64,000 nucleotides of DNA, from NCBI RefSeq assembly GCF_030548295.1, contig NZ_JAUOSB010000001.1:310001-374000 (forward strand). The letters are read 5' to 3'. Both the position numbers and the translations under genes were made by a program. This DNA comes from Wenyingzhuangia sp. 2_MG-2023 (GTDB lineage Bacteria; Bacteroidota; Bacteroidia; Flavobacteriales; Flavobacteriaceae). The notes under the pieces were generated by a model, which was not told the origin of the DNA, did not search any database, and was given only the letters and a program-made list of their open reading frames with translations. Positions 9,701-18,749 of this stretch are shown one piece after another. The number at the start of each line of letters is the position of its first letter. Within the stretch, counting starts at the first letter, position 1.

Positions 9701-12700
9701 ATCAGTCGTTACATTTCCATTTTCTTTTTGAAGAGTTACTCCAATTAAAGGGTCATTTGTTTGAGCATCCAACACTGTAAACTTTACAAATCCTTTGGCA
9801 ACAGAATTATCTTTTAATTTTTTACTAGATGAATTTACATATGAAATTGACCTAATATAATTTCTCTGAATCCATGTATTGTTGACAAAACTAAAGCCAA
9901 ACCAATTGAATTTTTCTTCTGGAAGTTTGGTATTGTGGTAATAATAATCATTCTGATACGAATTCAAATTAAAAGACTCCACTCTAAAGCTATTGTTTGA
10001 CGAAACATAATCTCTTGTTTGGTAATTAATTTTCTCTTTAGGTTGAAAACTCCAAGCATGTGGTTTGAACTGATCCAAAGAAACATCGTACATAGAAGCC
10101 AAAACTTCTGCCGCAACTTTATCTTGCTGCACTCCTTTTATCTTAAAACTCCACTTTTGATGAGCTCCAGGCTCTAACAAATCTCTAAACGTCAGAGTTT
10201 CTATGCTTAAATCTGTTGGTAAATGAGGAACAGAAACATATTCCACACCACTATCCATACTATTTAAATTCACCCAATACCATTTCACAGCAAAACCTCC
10301 TCTATCTTTTTCCGAAACTGGAATTTTAAGTGTTTTGATCTCATCATTCAAATGAATTTGGTGTTTTGAAACTATTTGATGATTTTTTTCCACCTCTATA
10401 AAAACCGTGATCTCTTTAGAAGCAGATCCTACAGAAAGGGTTACAAAATCTTTCGGTTGATAGGCATCCTTATCCATAAAAATATCAAACAATTTTTGAT
10501 CAGAGACTTTTTTGGCTTTTTCATCAACCACTGTAATCACTTTTTCGTCCTTCACTTCTTGACCCCAAGAATCTTTACTTTTTGCAATGACAATGTACTT
10601 TCCTGTTTGCCATTTTTTTATTTTACCTAAAGCAATCTTTTTTGATGCTTCTGTATCAAATATTTTTTCGTAAACCAAAGCACCTTTTTTCCACTTTTCA
10701 GGACTTGAAAGATGTTCAAAATTCTCATTTGAAAACTTTTCTTCGTATTCCGTTTCAGAAATAATTGGATTGTCTGGCAAATTCCAAGCTCTTTTTCTCT
10801 GCGGAAGTTTTGGTGCTTGTAATTTGTAAATTTTCAATTCTCCTTTAACCGCTACAAACGCTCCGTTCAAGTTTTCACTTGTTAGATAAATTTCGTTGTC
10901 TTTGTCTGAAACACTTAAATTATTTTTAGTTGTTAAAGACAAATTTAACGCATGATATCCTACAGCAACTTGCGTCTCTGCACTTCTAGTTTCTCCGTTT
11001 ATATCCGTAACATCTGCATAAACATGGTAATAAAACGTTGGTTGATTTACTGCATTTACCGTAGCATCTGGCACTGCTTTGAACGTAATGGTATATTTAC
11101 CATCGTTGTCCGTAACTGTTTCTCCTTGTTCTATTTCTTGGCTGTTATTCTTACTAGGAATCCACCAGCACCAACGAGGATAGCGAGCTTCTCTCACCAC
11201 TCTGTACACTACTTTTGCTTGCGTAATATTGCTCCCTGCCAAAGCCGTTGCTGTTCCTTTTACAGAAACACTATCATTTATTTTAAACACTCCTTTTACA
11301 GACTCAAAACTAGTTTCAAACTTAGGTCGTTTGTATTCTTCTACAAAAATAGTCCCAGAATACACATTCAGACTTTTATTACCCATAAAAACTCTAAAGC
11401 GGAAAACTCCTGTCAACCCGTTCAAAGGCAATTGAAATTTCGCTGCAGCAGTTCCAAAATCATTCAATTCTAATGGAACTTTTTGAATCTCCTGATTGTT
11501 TACATCGTAAAGTCCAACTTCTATTTCTTTGTTTTCTATAATCTCCGATTCATCTTTATTACTTTCTAGCACAATTGTTTTAAAATGTACCGTTTGACCA
11601 GGTCTGTAAATGCTTCTATCTGTAAATAAAAATGCTTTTTGAACCTTGTTATCTTCTTTATCATAACGATTCGTATCTGCAGACAAATACACATTTTTAA
11701 AAACAGCAGTGTCTTTACTTGTTGTTACGGTTGTTACTACACTAGAATAATAATGACTAGGTTTGTAGGTGAATTCTCCCAAGTCATCTGTCCTGAAATT
11801 CTTATCCAAACTTCTGTCATTTCTATAGTTCTTTTCTTTCTTAAAATTCACTTTAGCATCAGAAACTACTTGTCCGTTGTATCTATCTATTACTTGAAAA
11901 TCATTTGCTCCTTTTTTTACAAACGTAAGATTGGTTACCTGAAAATCTTTATAATAAACCTCATCACTTCCTTTTATTTCACCAATCAACAGATAAGTAC
12001 CTTGAGCTAATTTTGGCAAAGCTATTTCTGTTTGATGTTTTTGATGATCTTTTAAATTTGGCAATTTCACATCCCATTCTTTTCTTTTTGACAAAGAATT
12101 TAGAAAACGAATTTCTTCTTCTTTCTTTTGAAACACTTCAAGTTTTTTTAACGTTTTTTTATTTATCTTAACAATACCAAACGTTACATTTTCTACATTT
12201 TTATAAGTCAATAAAGTTTTTGAATATTGTTGAATCGGGATGTATTTTTCCAAACGACAATTCACAGATTTTTGGAGAATTTTATTTTTTAACGTGGTAC
12301 ATGCTTCCGCTATTGTTGCTTTTGGAAACTCTTTTACAATTTGATTGCAAATAGATAAAGATTTTTCATAATCAAATTGATGTTCCGTGTTTGACGTTGT
12401 ATCATAGCTCCTTGCCAAATCAAAATAAACTTTAGCCATTTCAAAATAAATCACCGAAGAGGTTTCGTTTAACGGATAGGTATCTATTAATTTTTGTAAA
12501 AAAGCTAGCCTTACATCTGTTACATCTTCAAAAACTGCTACTTGACTTGTGTAATTCACCGCTTCTAGCAACACTTGAAAATAAGCCGTTCGATTTTTCT
12601 CTTTTTCATGAAACTGCATCAAAGATTGGTACAATTTTAACGACTGGTATTTGTTAGAGGTACTGTCTTTCGTGTTAAGTTCAATGGTTTCAAGATGTGA

Positions 12701-13375
12701 TAAATATGCTTTGTCATCTACCAAAAAAGGTTCTTTTGGCTGAGTCAAATCACTTTGACTGTCTTCATAAAAACTCAAAGCATTGTGTGCTAAAAAATCA
12801 TACAACGTAGCTCTGTATTCTGTATTTGTTTCTTTAACATCAATCAATTCTTCGTATCGTTGTTTTTTAACTTTTTGAAGGGAATCAACATCTACCAGAG
12901 ACTTTTGAAAATGAAAATGAATCTCATCAGATAATCTTTTCAAATCCCACAGTCTAAAATCTTCTCCTAAATCTTTTGAATTTGTTTGAGTTCTATTTAA
13001 AATCTTCCATCTATTTTGTCTGTAATATTCCCAATATATGTTTGCCAACAAGCTATGCAATACTGCTTTGGTTGCTTTATCAGACGTACTGTTTATAGAA
13101 CTTTTAAAATTCTGTACTACTTTTAATTGTGCATCCTCTTCCAAAGTCAAAGCAAACTTGCTTTGATATATCAAACATTTTATTTTCTGAACATCATTTT
13201 CATCATGCTTCGCTTTTTTGTAAATAGCATTCACTTTTTCCAAAGCAGATTTTGGTAGCAAATTTAATTCGTCTTGATATACCTTTTCCCAAAGACTTTT
13301 ATAGTTTTGATTAGATCTCTGAGCAGAAGTAACTATAGAGATTAAAAGGAAAACAAGAAGGATATTTTTTTTCAT
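6785..13375 (-). CDS. Alpha-2-macroglobulin-like protein with internal carboxypeptidase-regulatory/SusC-type plug module
   Basis: This 2196-residue exported protein has a signal peptide (1-18, no lipobox Cys). Residues ~20-370 are a helical N-terminal region. Macroglobulin domains follow, with the MG2 signature DRSIYRPGQTVHFK near residue 580. At ~1190-1265 there is a carboxypeptidase-regulatory-like domain (DPLIGV, TDFDGIATVEA, FKYIGYKE). It is followed by a SusC-type plug at ~1270-1395 (VGYGTQKKSEVTGAVS, then SIRGISSLNGNGNPLYIVDG and IYGARGANGVVVIITKAG), but no TonB-receptor barrel. The A2M domain resumes (PEDLTRWKLQLLAHD), and the thioester motif CAEQ is at Cys1636 inside YPYECAEQT. Bacterial A2Ms are thought to trap proteases in the periplasm. 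The plug sits roughly where a bait region is expected. The divergent neighbour is a murein-peptide ligase gene. Confidence 0.9.
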   Translation of the reverse strand: MKKNILLVFLLISIVTSAQRSNQNYKSLWEKVYQDELNLLPKSALEKVNAIYKKAKHDENDVQKIKCLIYQSKFALTLEEDAQLKVVQNFKSSINSTSDKATKAVLHSLLANIYWEYYRQNRWKILNRTQTNSKDLGEDFRLWDLKRLSDEIHFHFQKSLVDVDSLQKVKKQRYEELIDVKETNTEYRATLYDFLAHNALSFYEDSQSDLTQPKEPFLVDDKAYLSHLETIELNTKDSTSNKYQSLKLYQSLMQFHEKEKNRTAYFQVLLEAVNYTSQVAVFEDVTDVRLAFLQKLIDTYPLNETSSVIYFEMAKVYFDLARSYDTTSNTEHQFDYEKSLSICNQIVKEFPKATIAEACTTLKNKILQKSVNCRLEKYIPIQQYSKTLLTYKNVENVTFGIVKINKKTLKKLEVFQKKEEEIRFLNSLSKRKEWDVKLPNLKDHQKHQTEIALPKLAQGTYLLIGEIKGSDEVYYKDFQVTNLTFVKKGANDFQVIDRYNGQVVSDAKVNFKKEKNYRNDRSLDKNFRTDDLGEFTYKPSHYYSSVVTTVTTSKDTAVFKNVYLSADTNRYDKEDNKVQKAFLFTDRSIYRPGQTVHFKTIVLESNKDESEIIENKEIEVGLYDVNNQEIQKVPLELNDFGTAAAKFQLPLNGLTGVFRFRVFMGNKSLNVYSGTIFVEEYKRPKFETSFESVKGVFKINDSVSVKGTATALAGSNITQAKVVYRVVREARYPRWCWWIPSKNNSQEIEQGETVTDNDGKYTITFKAVPDATVNAVNQPTFYYHVYADVTDINGETRSAETQVAVGYHALNLSLTTKNNLSVSDKDNEIYLTSENLNGAFVAVKGELKIYKLQAPKLPQRKRAWNLPDNPIISETEYEEKFSNENFEHLSSPEKWKKGALVYEKIFDTEASKKIALGKIKKWQTGKYIVIAKSKDSWGQEVKDEKVITVVDEKAKKVSDQKLFDIFMDKDAYQPKDFVTLSVGSASKEITVFIEVEKNHQIVSKHQIHLNDEIKTLKIPVSEKDRGGFAVKWYWVNLNSMDSGVEYVSVPHLPTDLSIETLTFRDLLEPGAHQKWSFKIKGVQQDKVAAEVLASMYDVSLDQFKPHAWSFQPKEKINYQTRDYVSSNNSFRVESFNLNSYQNDYYYHNTKLPEEKFNWFGFSFVNNTWIQRNYIRSISYVNSSSKKLKDNSVAKGFVKFTVLDAQTNDPLIGVTLQKENGNVTTDFDGIATVEAKNKQVFLFKYIGYKEYSIQVDKKYNHYIVRMSPDASELDAVVLVGYGTQKKSEVTGAVSRLTSDSLSNMSPPPPPSPEMFERVDSISIRGISSLNGNGNPLYIVDGKPMDAQTGKSSLSEIDSNDIESIDVLKDAAATAIYGARGANGVVVIITKAGQKKLDQALGSVKARTNFNETAFFFPQLKTNEKGEVSFEFTMPEDLTRWKLQLLAHDKQLNTAVKTLTTVTQKQLMVIPNLPRFLREGDVITLSTKIANMGDEFQQGKVKLELTDPMTGKNIDALLQNRKASQPFTVAKKGNTLVSWVLKIPENISAVQYKIVAATNDFSDGEQNVLPVLSNRMLVTETLPLWVNGGQSKIFTLDRLKNNTSATLKNHQLILEITSNPAWYAVQALPYLMEYPYECAEQTFARYYANQLASHIVTTNPKIKEVFQQWANSEALISNLEKNQELKSIIIQETPWLRDAQSETEQKKRIALLFDLSKMEQNLEQAVKKLDKMQMANGGFPWFKGSDYANRYITQHIVQGFVHLQHLGVSIDDKKIVKLMENAQKYLDDALADAYQRLLETAEKIKKDAKTEKEGIKLAQAYLGQKHLQSFELQYLYVLSFNPKRSLNKEVKEAVAYYNNQAVEFWKENSLYNKGLLALIHHRNGREELAKSIVKSLRENSIVNEEMGMYWKENKASWYWYQAPIETQSLLIETFSEIDKDLETIDELKKWLLKNKQTQQWKTTKATSEAVYALLLQGSDWLSVNETVSVEIGGKPLSTEKREEVNIEAGTGYFKTNWTADEITSEMATVTLTKRDKGAAWGALYWQYFEDLDQIKRADTPLKIKKEVYVKRNTDTGSELQKLDEKTLIKVGDLLTVRLEINTDRNMEFIHMKDMRAAGLEPVEVLSAYKWQDGLGYYQSTKDAATHFFFDKIPKGVYVFEYDLRVSHKGVFSNGITTLQSMYAPEFSSHSKGISLQVK

Positions 13376-13473
13376 TTTACAATTGTTTTTTTGTGTAACA
13401 AAATACTGATTTTAGCAGAATCTATTCAAAATAGTATGTTAAATAACTATTTTTACATTTCAAACGCATTCTT

Positions 13474-14829
13474 ATGAACATTCACTTTATTGCTATTGGC
13501 GGAAGCGCTATGCACAACCTAGCCATTGCACTACATAAAAAAGGTTATCAGATTACTGGTAGTGACGACACCATTTTTGAACCTTCAAAATCTAGATTAG
13601 ACAAACACGGACTCTTACCTTTAACCTTTGGTTGGTATCCTGAGAAAATTACTAGCAATTTGGATGCCATCATTTTAGGAATGCACGCAAAACCAAACAA
13701 TCCTGAATTGCTAAAAGCACAGGAAATGGGAATGAAAATTTATTCTTATCCTGAATTTTTATACGAGCAATCTAAAGATAAAACACGTGTGGTTATTGGA
13801 GGATCTCACGGAAAAACCACTATTACATCTATGATTTTACATGTGTTGAACTACCATGATATCAATGTAGATTATATGGTAGGAGCACAATTGGAGGGAT
13901 TTGACACCATGGTGCATTTGACCAAAGAGAACGAATTTATTGTTTTAGAAGGCGATGAATATTTATCTAGTCCAATAGACAGACGTCCAAAATTTCATTT
14001 GTACCAACCCAACATTGCTTTGCTAAGTGGTATTGCTTGGGATCACATCAACGTATTTCCTACTTTTGAAAACTACACAGAACAATTTTCCATTTTTACC
14101 GATTCTCTAACGCCTGGTGGAATTATGGTTTACAATGAAGAAGATATTGAAGTAAAAAAAGTGGTTGAAAACTCTGAACACACCATTAAAAAGTATCCTT
14201 ATCATACTCCAAAATACACTATAGAAAACGGAATCACTTTGCTAGATACTCCCGAAGGTGATATGCCTTTAGAAATTTTTGGAAAGCACAACTTACAAAA
14301 CCTAGCAGGTGCCAAATGGATTTGTCAACACATGGGCGTGGGAGAAGAAGAGTTTTACGAAGCAATTGAAAGTTTTAAAGGAGCCAGCAAACGATTGGAG
14401 AAAATTGCAGAAAACAAGATTTCAGTTATCTTTAAAGATTTTGCACACTCCCCAAGTAAAGTAGCTGCTACAACTGCTGCCGTTAAAAATCAATATAACA
14501 ACAGAACTGTTTTGGCCTGTTTAGAACTGCACACCTACAGTAGTTTGAACGCTGAATTTTTAAAAGAATACGAAGGAGCACTGAACAAAGCTGACAAAGC
14601 TGTTGTGTTTTACTCTCCAAAAGCAGTAGCTATTAAACAATTAGAAGAAGTTAGCGAAGAACAAATAAAAAATGCTCTTAAAAGAGAAGATTTGATTATT
14701 TACACTAATCCAAACGATTTTAAACAATTTTTATTCTCTCAGAATTTAGAAAACTCAGCCGTGCTATTAATGAGTTCTGGAAACTATGGAGGACTGGATT
14801 TTGAAGAAGTAAAAAAGTTAATTTCTTAA
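13474..14829 (+). CDS. mpl: UDP-N-acetylmuramate:L-alanyl-gamma-D-glutamyl-meso-diaminopimelate ligase-like Mur ligase
   Basis: Mpl joins recovered murein tripeptide to UDP-MurNAc, which recycles cell-wall peptide in the cytoplasm. This 451-residue protein has the Mur-ligase layout: an N-terminal nucleotide-binding domain starting HFIAIGGSAMHNLA, the central ATPase with P-loop GGSHGKTT (residues 109-116), the ELEGDEY-like acidic motif (LEGDEYLSSP), the His motif ALLSGIAWDHINVFP, and a C-terminal domain with FKDFAHSP and LELHTYSSLN. GSAMHNLA in place of the MurC GIGMSGLA-type motif, and the DFAHSP segment, favour Mpl over MurC. It is divergent from the A2M gene with 98 bases between them and is followed by a strong terminator. 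Confidence 0.85.
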   Translation: MNIHFIAIGGSAMHNLAIALHKKGYQITGSDDTIFEPSKSRLDKHGLLPLTFGWYPEKITSNLDAIILGMHAKPNNPELLKAQEMGMKIYSYPEFLYEQSKDKTRVVIGGSHGKTTITSMILHVLNYHDINVDYMVGAQLEGFDTMVHLTKENEFIVLEGDEYLSSPIDRRPKFHLYQPNIALLSGIAWDHINVFPTFENYTEQFSIFTDSLTPGGIMVYNEEDIEVKKVVENSEHTIKKYPYHTPKYTIENGITLLDTPEGDMPLEIFGKHNLQNLAGAKWICQHMGVGEEEFYEAIESFKGASKRLEKIAENKISVIFKDFAHSPSKVAATTAAVKNQYNNRTVLACLELHTYSSLNAEFLKEYEGALNKADKAVVFYSPKAVAIKQLEEVSEEQIKNALKREDLIIYTNPNDFKQFLFSQNLENSAVLLMSSGNYGGLDFEEVKKLIS

Positions 14830-14842
14830 ATTATTCTATAAT

Positions 14843-14878
14843 AAAAAAGACCTCTTTAAAATTAAAGAGGTCTTTTTT
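14843..14878. terminator. Bidirectional terminator between mpl and leuA
   Basis: A long hairpin with arms AAAGACCTCTTTA and TAAAGAGGTCTTT and a four-base loop. It has an A-run before and a T-run after it, so it can end transcripts from both convergent genes. Confidence 0.92.
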
Positions 14879-14897
14879 TATTCTATATAGATAATTA

Positions 14898-16061
14898 TCA
14901 ACTCATTTTGATGCTACTTGTTTCCATCAAAATATGAATATCTTCGTCTACAATTTCTTTTTTAGTATCTGCGTAATCCAAAAACTTAGGATAAATTTCA
15001 TCCAATTCTAATTTGGTCAACTCATATCCAACTTTTTTAGCTCTGTATGCCAGTGCTGCTCTACCACTACGTGCTGTTAACACAATAGCAGATTCTGTAA
15101 CACCTACATCCGCTGGATCCATAATTTCGTAAGTCTCTCTATTCTTAATCACACCATCTTGATGAATTCCTGATGAATGCGCAAACGCGTTAGAACCTAC
15201 AACAGCTTTGTTTGCTTGTACAAACATTCCCATATGTTCTTGTACCATTTGAGAAGTACTGTACAATAATTTTGTATTGATACCTGTATCCAAATTCAAA
15301 TCTGGATGCTGCTTCATTATCATCACCACTTCTTCTAAAGAAGTATTTCCAGCCCTTTCTCCAATACCATTAATAGTACACTCTATTTGACGAGCTCCAT
15401 TAATTGCACCTTCTATAGAATTTGCTGTAGCCAAACCTAAATCGTTATGACAGTGACAAGACAATACTGCCTTTTCTATTCCTTTAACGTTTTCTTTTAA
15501 ATATTTAATTTTAGCACCATACTCATGAGGCAAACAATACCCCGTAGTATCTGGAATGTTTAACACCGTTGCTCCAGCTTTTATGACAGCCTCACAAACT
15601 CTTGCTAAATATTCATTATCTGTACGTCCTGCATCTTCTGCATAAAACTCAACATCTTCTACAAATGTTTTTGCAAACTTAACTGCTGCAACTGCTCTTT
15701 CGATGATTGCATCTCTGTTAGAATTGAATTTGAATTTTATATGAGAATCTGAAGTCCCAATTCCAGTATGAATTCTTGGTCTTACTGCATATTTTAAAGC
15801 TTCAGCTGCAACCTTAATATCGTTTTCAACCGAACGAGTTAGTCCACAAACTGTCGCATTTTTAACCAATTTAGCAATAGCTTCTACCGATTTAAAATCT
15901 CCAGGACTAGACACCGGAAAACCTGCCTCAATAATGTCTACCCCTAAAATATCTAAACGCTCGGCAATGATTAATTTTTGCGCTGTATTTAGCTTACATC
16001 CAGGGACTTGCTCTCCATCTCTAAGAGTAGTATCAAATATTTGTACGTGATCCTTAGCCAT
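14898..16061 (-). CDS. leuA: 2-isopropylmalate synthase, short form without regulatory domain
   Basis: It condenses acetyl-CoA with 2-oxoisovalerate, the first committed step of leucine synthesis. The catalytic TIM barrel is complete: [14 protein letters not shown] at the N-terminus, the metal site [15 protein letters not shown] and the [14 protein letters not shown] loop. The protein ends at residue 387, after the second subdomain, so the ~130-residue C-terminal LeuA_dimer domain that binds leucine in the ~515-residue enzymes is absent. Short forms of this kind are usual in flavobacteria. No other leu or ilv gene is adjacent. A well-formed promoter is at 16092-16120. Citramalate or homocitrate synthase is less likely given these motifs. 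Confidence 0.85.
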   Translation of the reverse strand: MAKDHVQIFDTTLRDGEQVPGCKLNTAQKLIIAERLDILGVDIIEAGFPVSSPGDFKSVEAIAKLVKNATVCGLTRSVENDIKVAAEALKYAVRPRIHTGIGTSDSHIKFKFNSNRDAIIERAVAAVKFAKTFVEDVEFYAEDAGRTDNEYLARVCEAVIKAGATVLNIPDTTGYCLPHEYGAKIKYLKENVKGIEKAVLSCHCHNDLGLATANSIEGAINGARQIECTINGIGERAGNTSLEEVVMIMKQHPDLNLDTGINTKLLYSTSQMVQEHMGMFVQANKAVVGSNAFAHSSGIHQDGVIKNRETYEIMDPADVGVTESAIVLTARSGRAALAYRAKKVGYELTKLELDEIYPKFLDYADTKKEIVDEDIHILMETSSIKMS

Positions 16062-16091
16062 TATTCTTGTATTTTAACTTAATTGAAGAAA

Positions 16092-16120
16092 CAAAAATAA
16101 GTGTATGACCATGCCGACAA
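16092..16120 (-). promoter_or_regulatory. leuA promoter
   Basis: On the minus strand TTG (16118-16120, within TTTTG), 18 bases, then TATTTTTG (16092-16099). It lies 30 bases upstream of the leuA ATG. No leader peptide or attenuator hairpin is visible. Confidence 0.6.
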
Positions 16121-16234
16121 AAGACTCATTAAATTATCTTTCCTTTAGCCAAAAAGACAATATATCACAAAACACCAACAAACACTAGGTAAATTAACCT
16201 ATAACTTTACGATATCCAACGCTAAAAATCTGAA

Positions 16235-16250
16235 TATTTTTGTATTTTTG
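16235..16250 (+). promoter_or_regulatory. Tandem TATTTTTG boxes before the helical-repeat gene
   Basis: TATTTTTG occurs twice back to back (16235-16242 and 16243-16250). Both copies fit the -7 consensus TAnnTTTG. The second is 25 bases before the ATG at 16276. Confidence 0.45.
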
Positions 16251-16275
16251 AACAACTCATTACCATGAAAAACCC

Positions 16276-17820
16276 ATGAGAAAAGAAAAAAAAGATCCAT
16301 TATTCTCTTTGATCAAGTCATTGAGCAAATCTGAAAAAAGACAATTCAAATTGTATGCTGGTAGACTGGGTGGAAATATTGAATCTAACTTTATGTCTTT
16401 GTTTGTGTTGATGGACAAAATAACGGTTTATGATGAAAAATTAATTCTGATCAAAACCGGAATTAAAAAACAACAGATTTCCAACACAAAAGCGCATTTA
16501 TATCGACAAATTTTAATCAGCCTCCGTTTGAGTCCTATTCATCAGAACAGCATTACTCAGATTAGAGAACAGATAGATTTTGCCACCATATTGTATACCA
16601 AAGGTCTGTACAAACAAAGTTTACGCTTGTTAGACAAAACCAAATCTGTAGCAGTAAACAAGGAACAATACAACTTGGCTTACGAAATTATTGAACTAGA
16701 AAAAGTTATAGAATCTCAATACATTACTCGTAGTATGAGTGACCGTGCGGATACTTTGGCCATTGAAGCAAAAAACATCAACCAAAAAAACGTGGTTACC
16801 AGCAAACTGTCCAACCTTTCTTTACAGTTGTACAGTTGGTTTCTAAAACATGGTTATGCTAGAAACGACAAAGACACCCATCTTGTAGAAAAATATTACA
16901 AAGATCGTATTCCAAAATACAACTTTACAGAACTTGGTTTTACAGGTAAAATGTATCTATACCAAGCCAATTTGTGGCAAGGATTTATTACCCAAGATTT
17001 TTTGTCTTGTTATAGAAACTCACAAAAACTAGTGCAGCTTTTTCACGATATGCCAGACATGAAAAAACTACATCCTGTATTTTATTTAAAAGCCGTAAAC
17101 TATTTATTAGAATCTCTATTTTATTTACAGAGAAAAGAAAAATTTCAAGAGATTTTAAATGAGTTGACGAAGGAAATTAAAGACGAAAAAAAATTCTCTT
17201 CAGAAAACACTCAAAACTTATGTTTCTTGTATTTGTACCAACACAAAATCAACTCTTTTTACCTAACTGGTGAATTTAGCAAAGGAACCGAATTTGTAGA
17301 AGAAGTATTGAGTGAACTGAACAAAACCGATAAGAAAATTGATGCTCACCACGTAATGTTATTCTATTACAAAATAGCATGTATGTACTTTGGTGCAAGT
17401 GATTATGAAAACTGCATCTACTTTTTAAATAAAATCATTAAAAACAGAGATTTAAAAATGCGTGAAGACTTACTTTGCTACACGCGTGTTCTGAATTTGG
17501 TAGCTCATTATGAATCTGGAGAAGATGAACACATTGAGGAATTGATCAAATCTACCTATAAATTTTTGTTAAAAATGGACAACCTTTATGAGGTTCAGAG
17601 AAAGATGATTAAGTTCTTAAGAAATTTAAGCAACCTGTACCCTAATCAATTGAAAAAAGCGTTTAATGAATTGTATGATGAACTTAAAGTATATGAAGAT
17701 CATCCTTATGAAAAACGTTCTTTTTTATACTTAGATATTCTTTCTTGGCTAGAATCTAACATAAAAAGTGTTCCTGTAGAAGAAATTGTAAAACAAAAAA
17801 TGCACCGCCTAAAACATTGA
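16276..17820 (+). CDS. Conserved helical-repeat (TPR-like) cytoplasmic protein, function unknown
   Basis: This 514-residue protein has no signal peptide or membrane segment. Amphipathic helix pairs run through its whole length (for example LYLYQHKINSFYLTGEFSKG and YYKIACMYFGASDYENCIYF), resembling degenerate tetratricopeptide repeats. The highly charged start (MRKEKKDPLFSLIKSLSKSE) resembles a family found in Bacteroidota, but I do not recognise a function. An upstream ATG at 16264 opens a four-codon frame (ATG AAA AAC CCA TGA) whose stop overlaps this start. The stop codon overlaps the TTG start of the pseudouridine synthase gene, so the two are translationally coupled and may share a role in RNA or translation. 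Confidence 0.75.
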   Translation: MRKEKKDPLFSLIKSLSKSEKRQFKLYAGRLGGNIESNFMSLFVLMDKITVYDEKLILIKTGIKKQQISNTKAHLYRQILISLRLSPIHQNSITQIREQIDFATILYTKGLYKQSLRLLDKTKSVAVNKEQYNLAYEIIELEKVIESQYITRSMSDRADTLAIEAKNINQKNVVTSKLSNLSLQLYSWFLKHGYARNDKDTHLVEKYYKDRIPKYNFTELGFTGKMYLYQANLWQGFITQDFLSCYRNSQKLVQLFHDMPDMKKLHPVFYLKAVNYLLESLFYLQRKEKFQEILNELTKEIKDEKKFSSENTQNLCFLYLYQHKINSFYLTGEFSKGTEFVEEVLSELNKTDKKIDAHHVMLFYYKIACMYFGASDYENCIYFLNKIIKNRDLKMREDLLCYTRVLNLVAHYESGEDEHIEELIKSTYKFLLKMDNLYEVQRKMIKFLRNLSNLYPNQLKKAFNELYDELKVYEDHPYEKRSFLYLDILSWLESNIKSVPVEEIVKQKMHRLKH

Positions 17821-18602
17821 AATATCCAAACGACAGCTATTACCTCATCCAATTTCAGTATCTAGGATTTCGTTTTCATGGATGGCAAAAACAGCCCGAA
17901 GTAAAAACCATTCAAGGTACATTGGAAAAGACATTCCGATTTATTTTTAAGCACGATAATTTTAAGACACTGGCTTCCGGAAGAACTGACACCATGGTTT
18001 CTGCCAACGAAGCTCTATGCCATTTGACCACCAAAACATTTTACGAAACAGATTGGTTGTTTCATCAACTAAACAAAAACTTGCCTCAAGATATTCAAAT
18101 CTTAAAAATAGAATCTGTAAGTGCCGATTTTGACATTTTACAGAACACCAAACAGAAAGAATATCATTATTTATTTTCCCATGGAGAGAAAATCCATCCT
18201 TTTTGCGCACCCTTGCTTACAGGAAAAAATCATGTTTTAGACATTGAACTAATGCAACAAGGAGCTAAATTATTTGAAGGTAAACACAATTTTAAAAAGT
18301 ACACCGTACGACCTAGTGAAAACACCAAATTTGTAAGAACCGTTCTATCTTCTGAAATTTTAGAAAACACATTGTATCAAGCTAATTTTTTTCCAAAAAA
18401 CAGTTTTATTTATCGAGTGAAGGGCCCTGGATTTATGCGTTATCAAATCAGAATGATGATGGGACAATTGTTTTTACTAGGCATGCACGAAACCACTTTG
18501 GAAGAAATTAAAAACTCTTTAATTTTTTGGGACACTGACCACAAGAACAAAGAAATTGCACCTGCCAGCGGATTGATTTTACACAAAAACACCTTAAAAT
18601 AA
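17817..18602 (+). CDS. TruA-family tRNA pseudouridine synthase, divergent paralogue
   Basis: TruA enzymes isomerise uridine to pseudouridine in the tRNA anticodon arm. This 261-residue protein has the TruA fold order: YLIQFQYLGFRFHGWQ at the N-terminus, the catalytic-Asp motif SGRTDTMVSA (Asp58) and FMRYQIRMMMG near the C-terminus. In canonical TruA the motif is GRTDAGVHA; here the residues after Asp differ (TMVSA), and HYLFSHG replaces the usual R-Y-x-Y segment, so it may act on a different site. The start is TTG at 17817, overlapping the preceding stop as TTGA; no ATG precedes the conserved N-terminus. A hairpin terminator follows at 18621. Confidence 0.82.
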   Translation: MKYPNDSYYLIQFQYLGFRFHGWQKQPEVKTIQGTLEKTFRFIFKHDNFKTLASGRTDTMVSANEALCHLTTKTFYETDWLFHQLNKNLPQDIQILKIESVSADFDILQNTKQKEYHYLFSHGEKIHPFCAPLLTGKNHVLDIELMQQGAKLFEGKHNFKKYTVRPSENTKFVRTVLSSEILENTLYQANFFPKNSFIYRVKGPGFMRYQIRMMMGQLFLLGMHETTLEEIKNSLIFWDTDHKNKEIAPASGLILHKNTLK

Positions 18603-18620
18603 TTCACATTATTCACCTAT

Positions 18621-18664
18621 TGGGTATTAACACTACTTTGCTTTAAGTAGTAATACCCATTTTC
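18621..18664 (+). terminator. Terminator after the pseudouridine synthase gene
   Basis: Two stacked stems, TGGGTATT/AATACCCA and ACTACTT/AAGTAGT, with a three-base bulge and a six-base loop. A short T-run follows. Confidence 0.65.
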
Positions 18665-18749
18665 AATAACTATCAACAAATCCATTAGCTTACGCATACT
18701 TCATTTTGTATTTTAGAGAAATTTTAAAATCATATTCTAGAAATATAAA

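Noticed and set aside
10952-11473. 173-codon plus-strand frame inside the alpha-2-macroglobulin gene
   Set aside because: Composition is Ser/Phe/Cys/Ile-rich with no domain, as expected for antisense of a real AT-rich gene.
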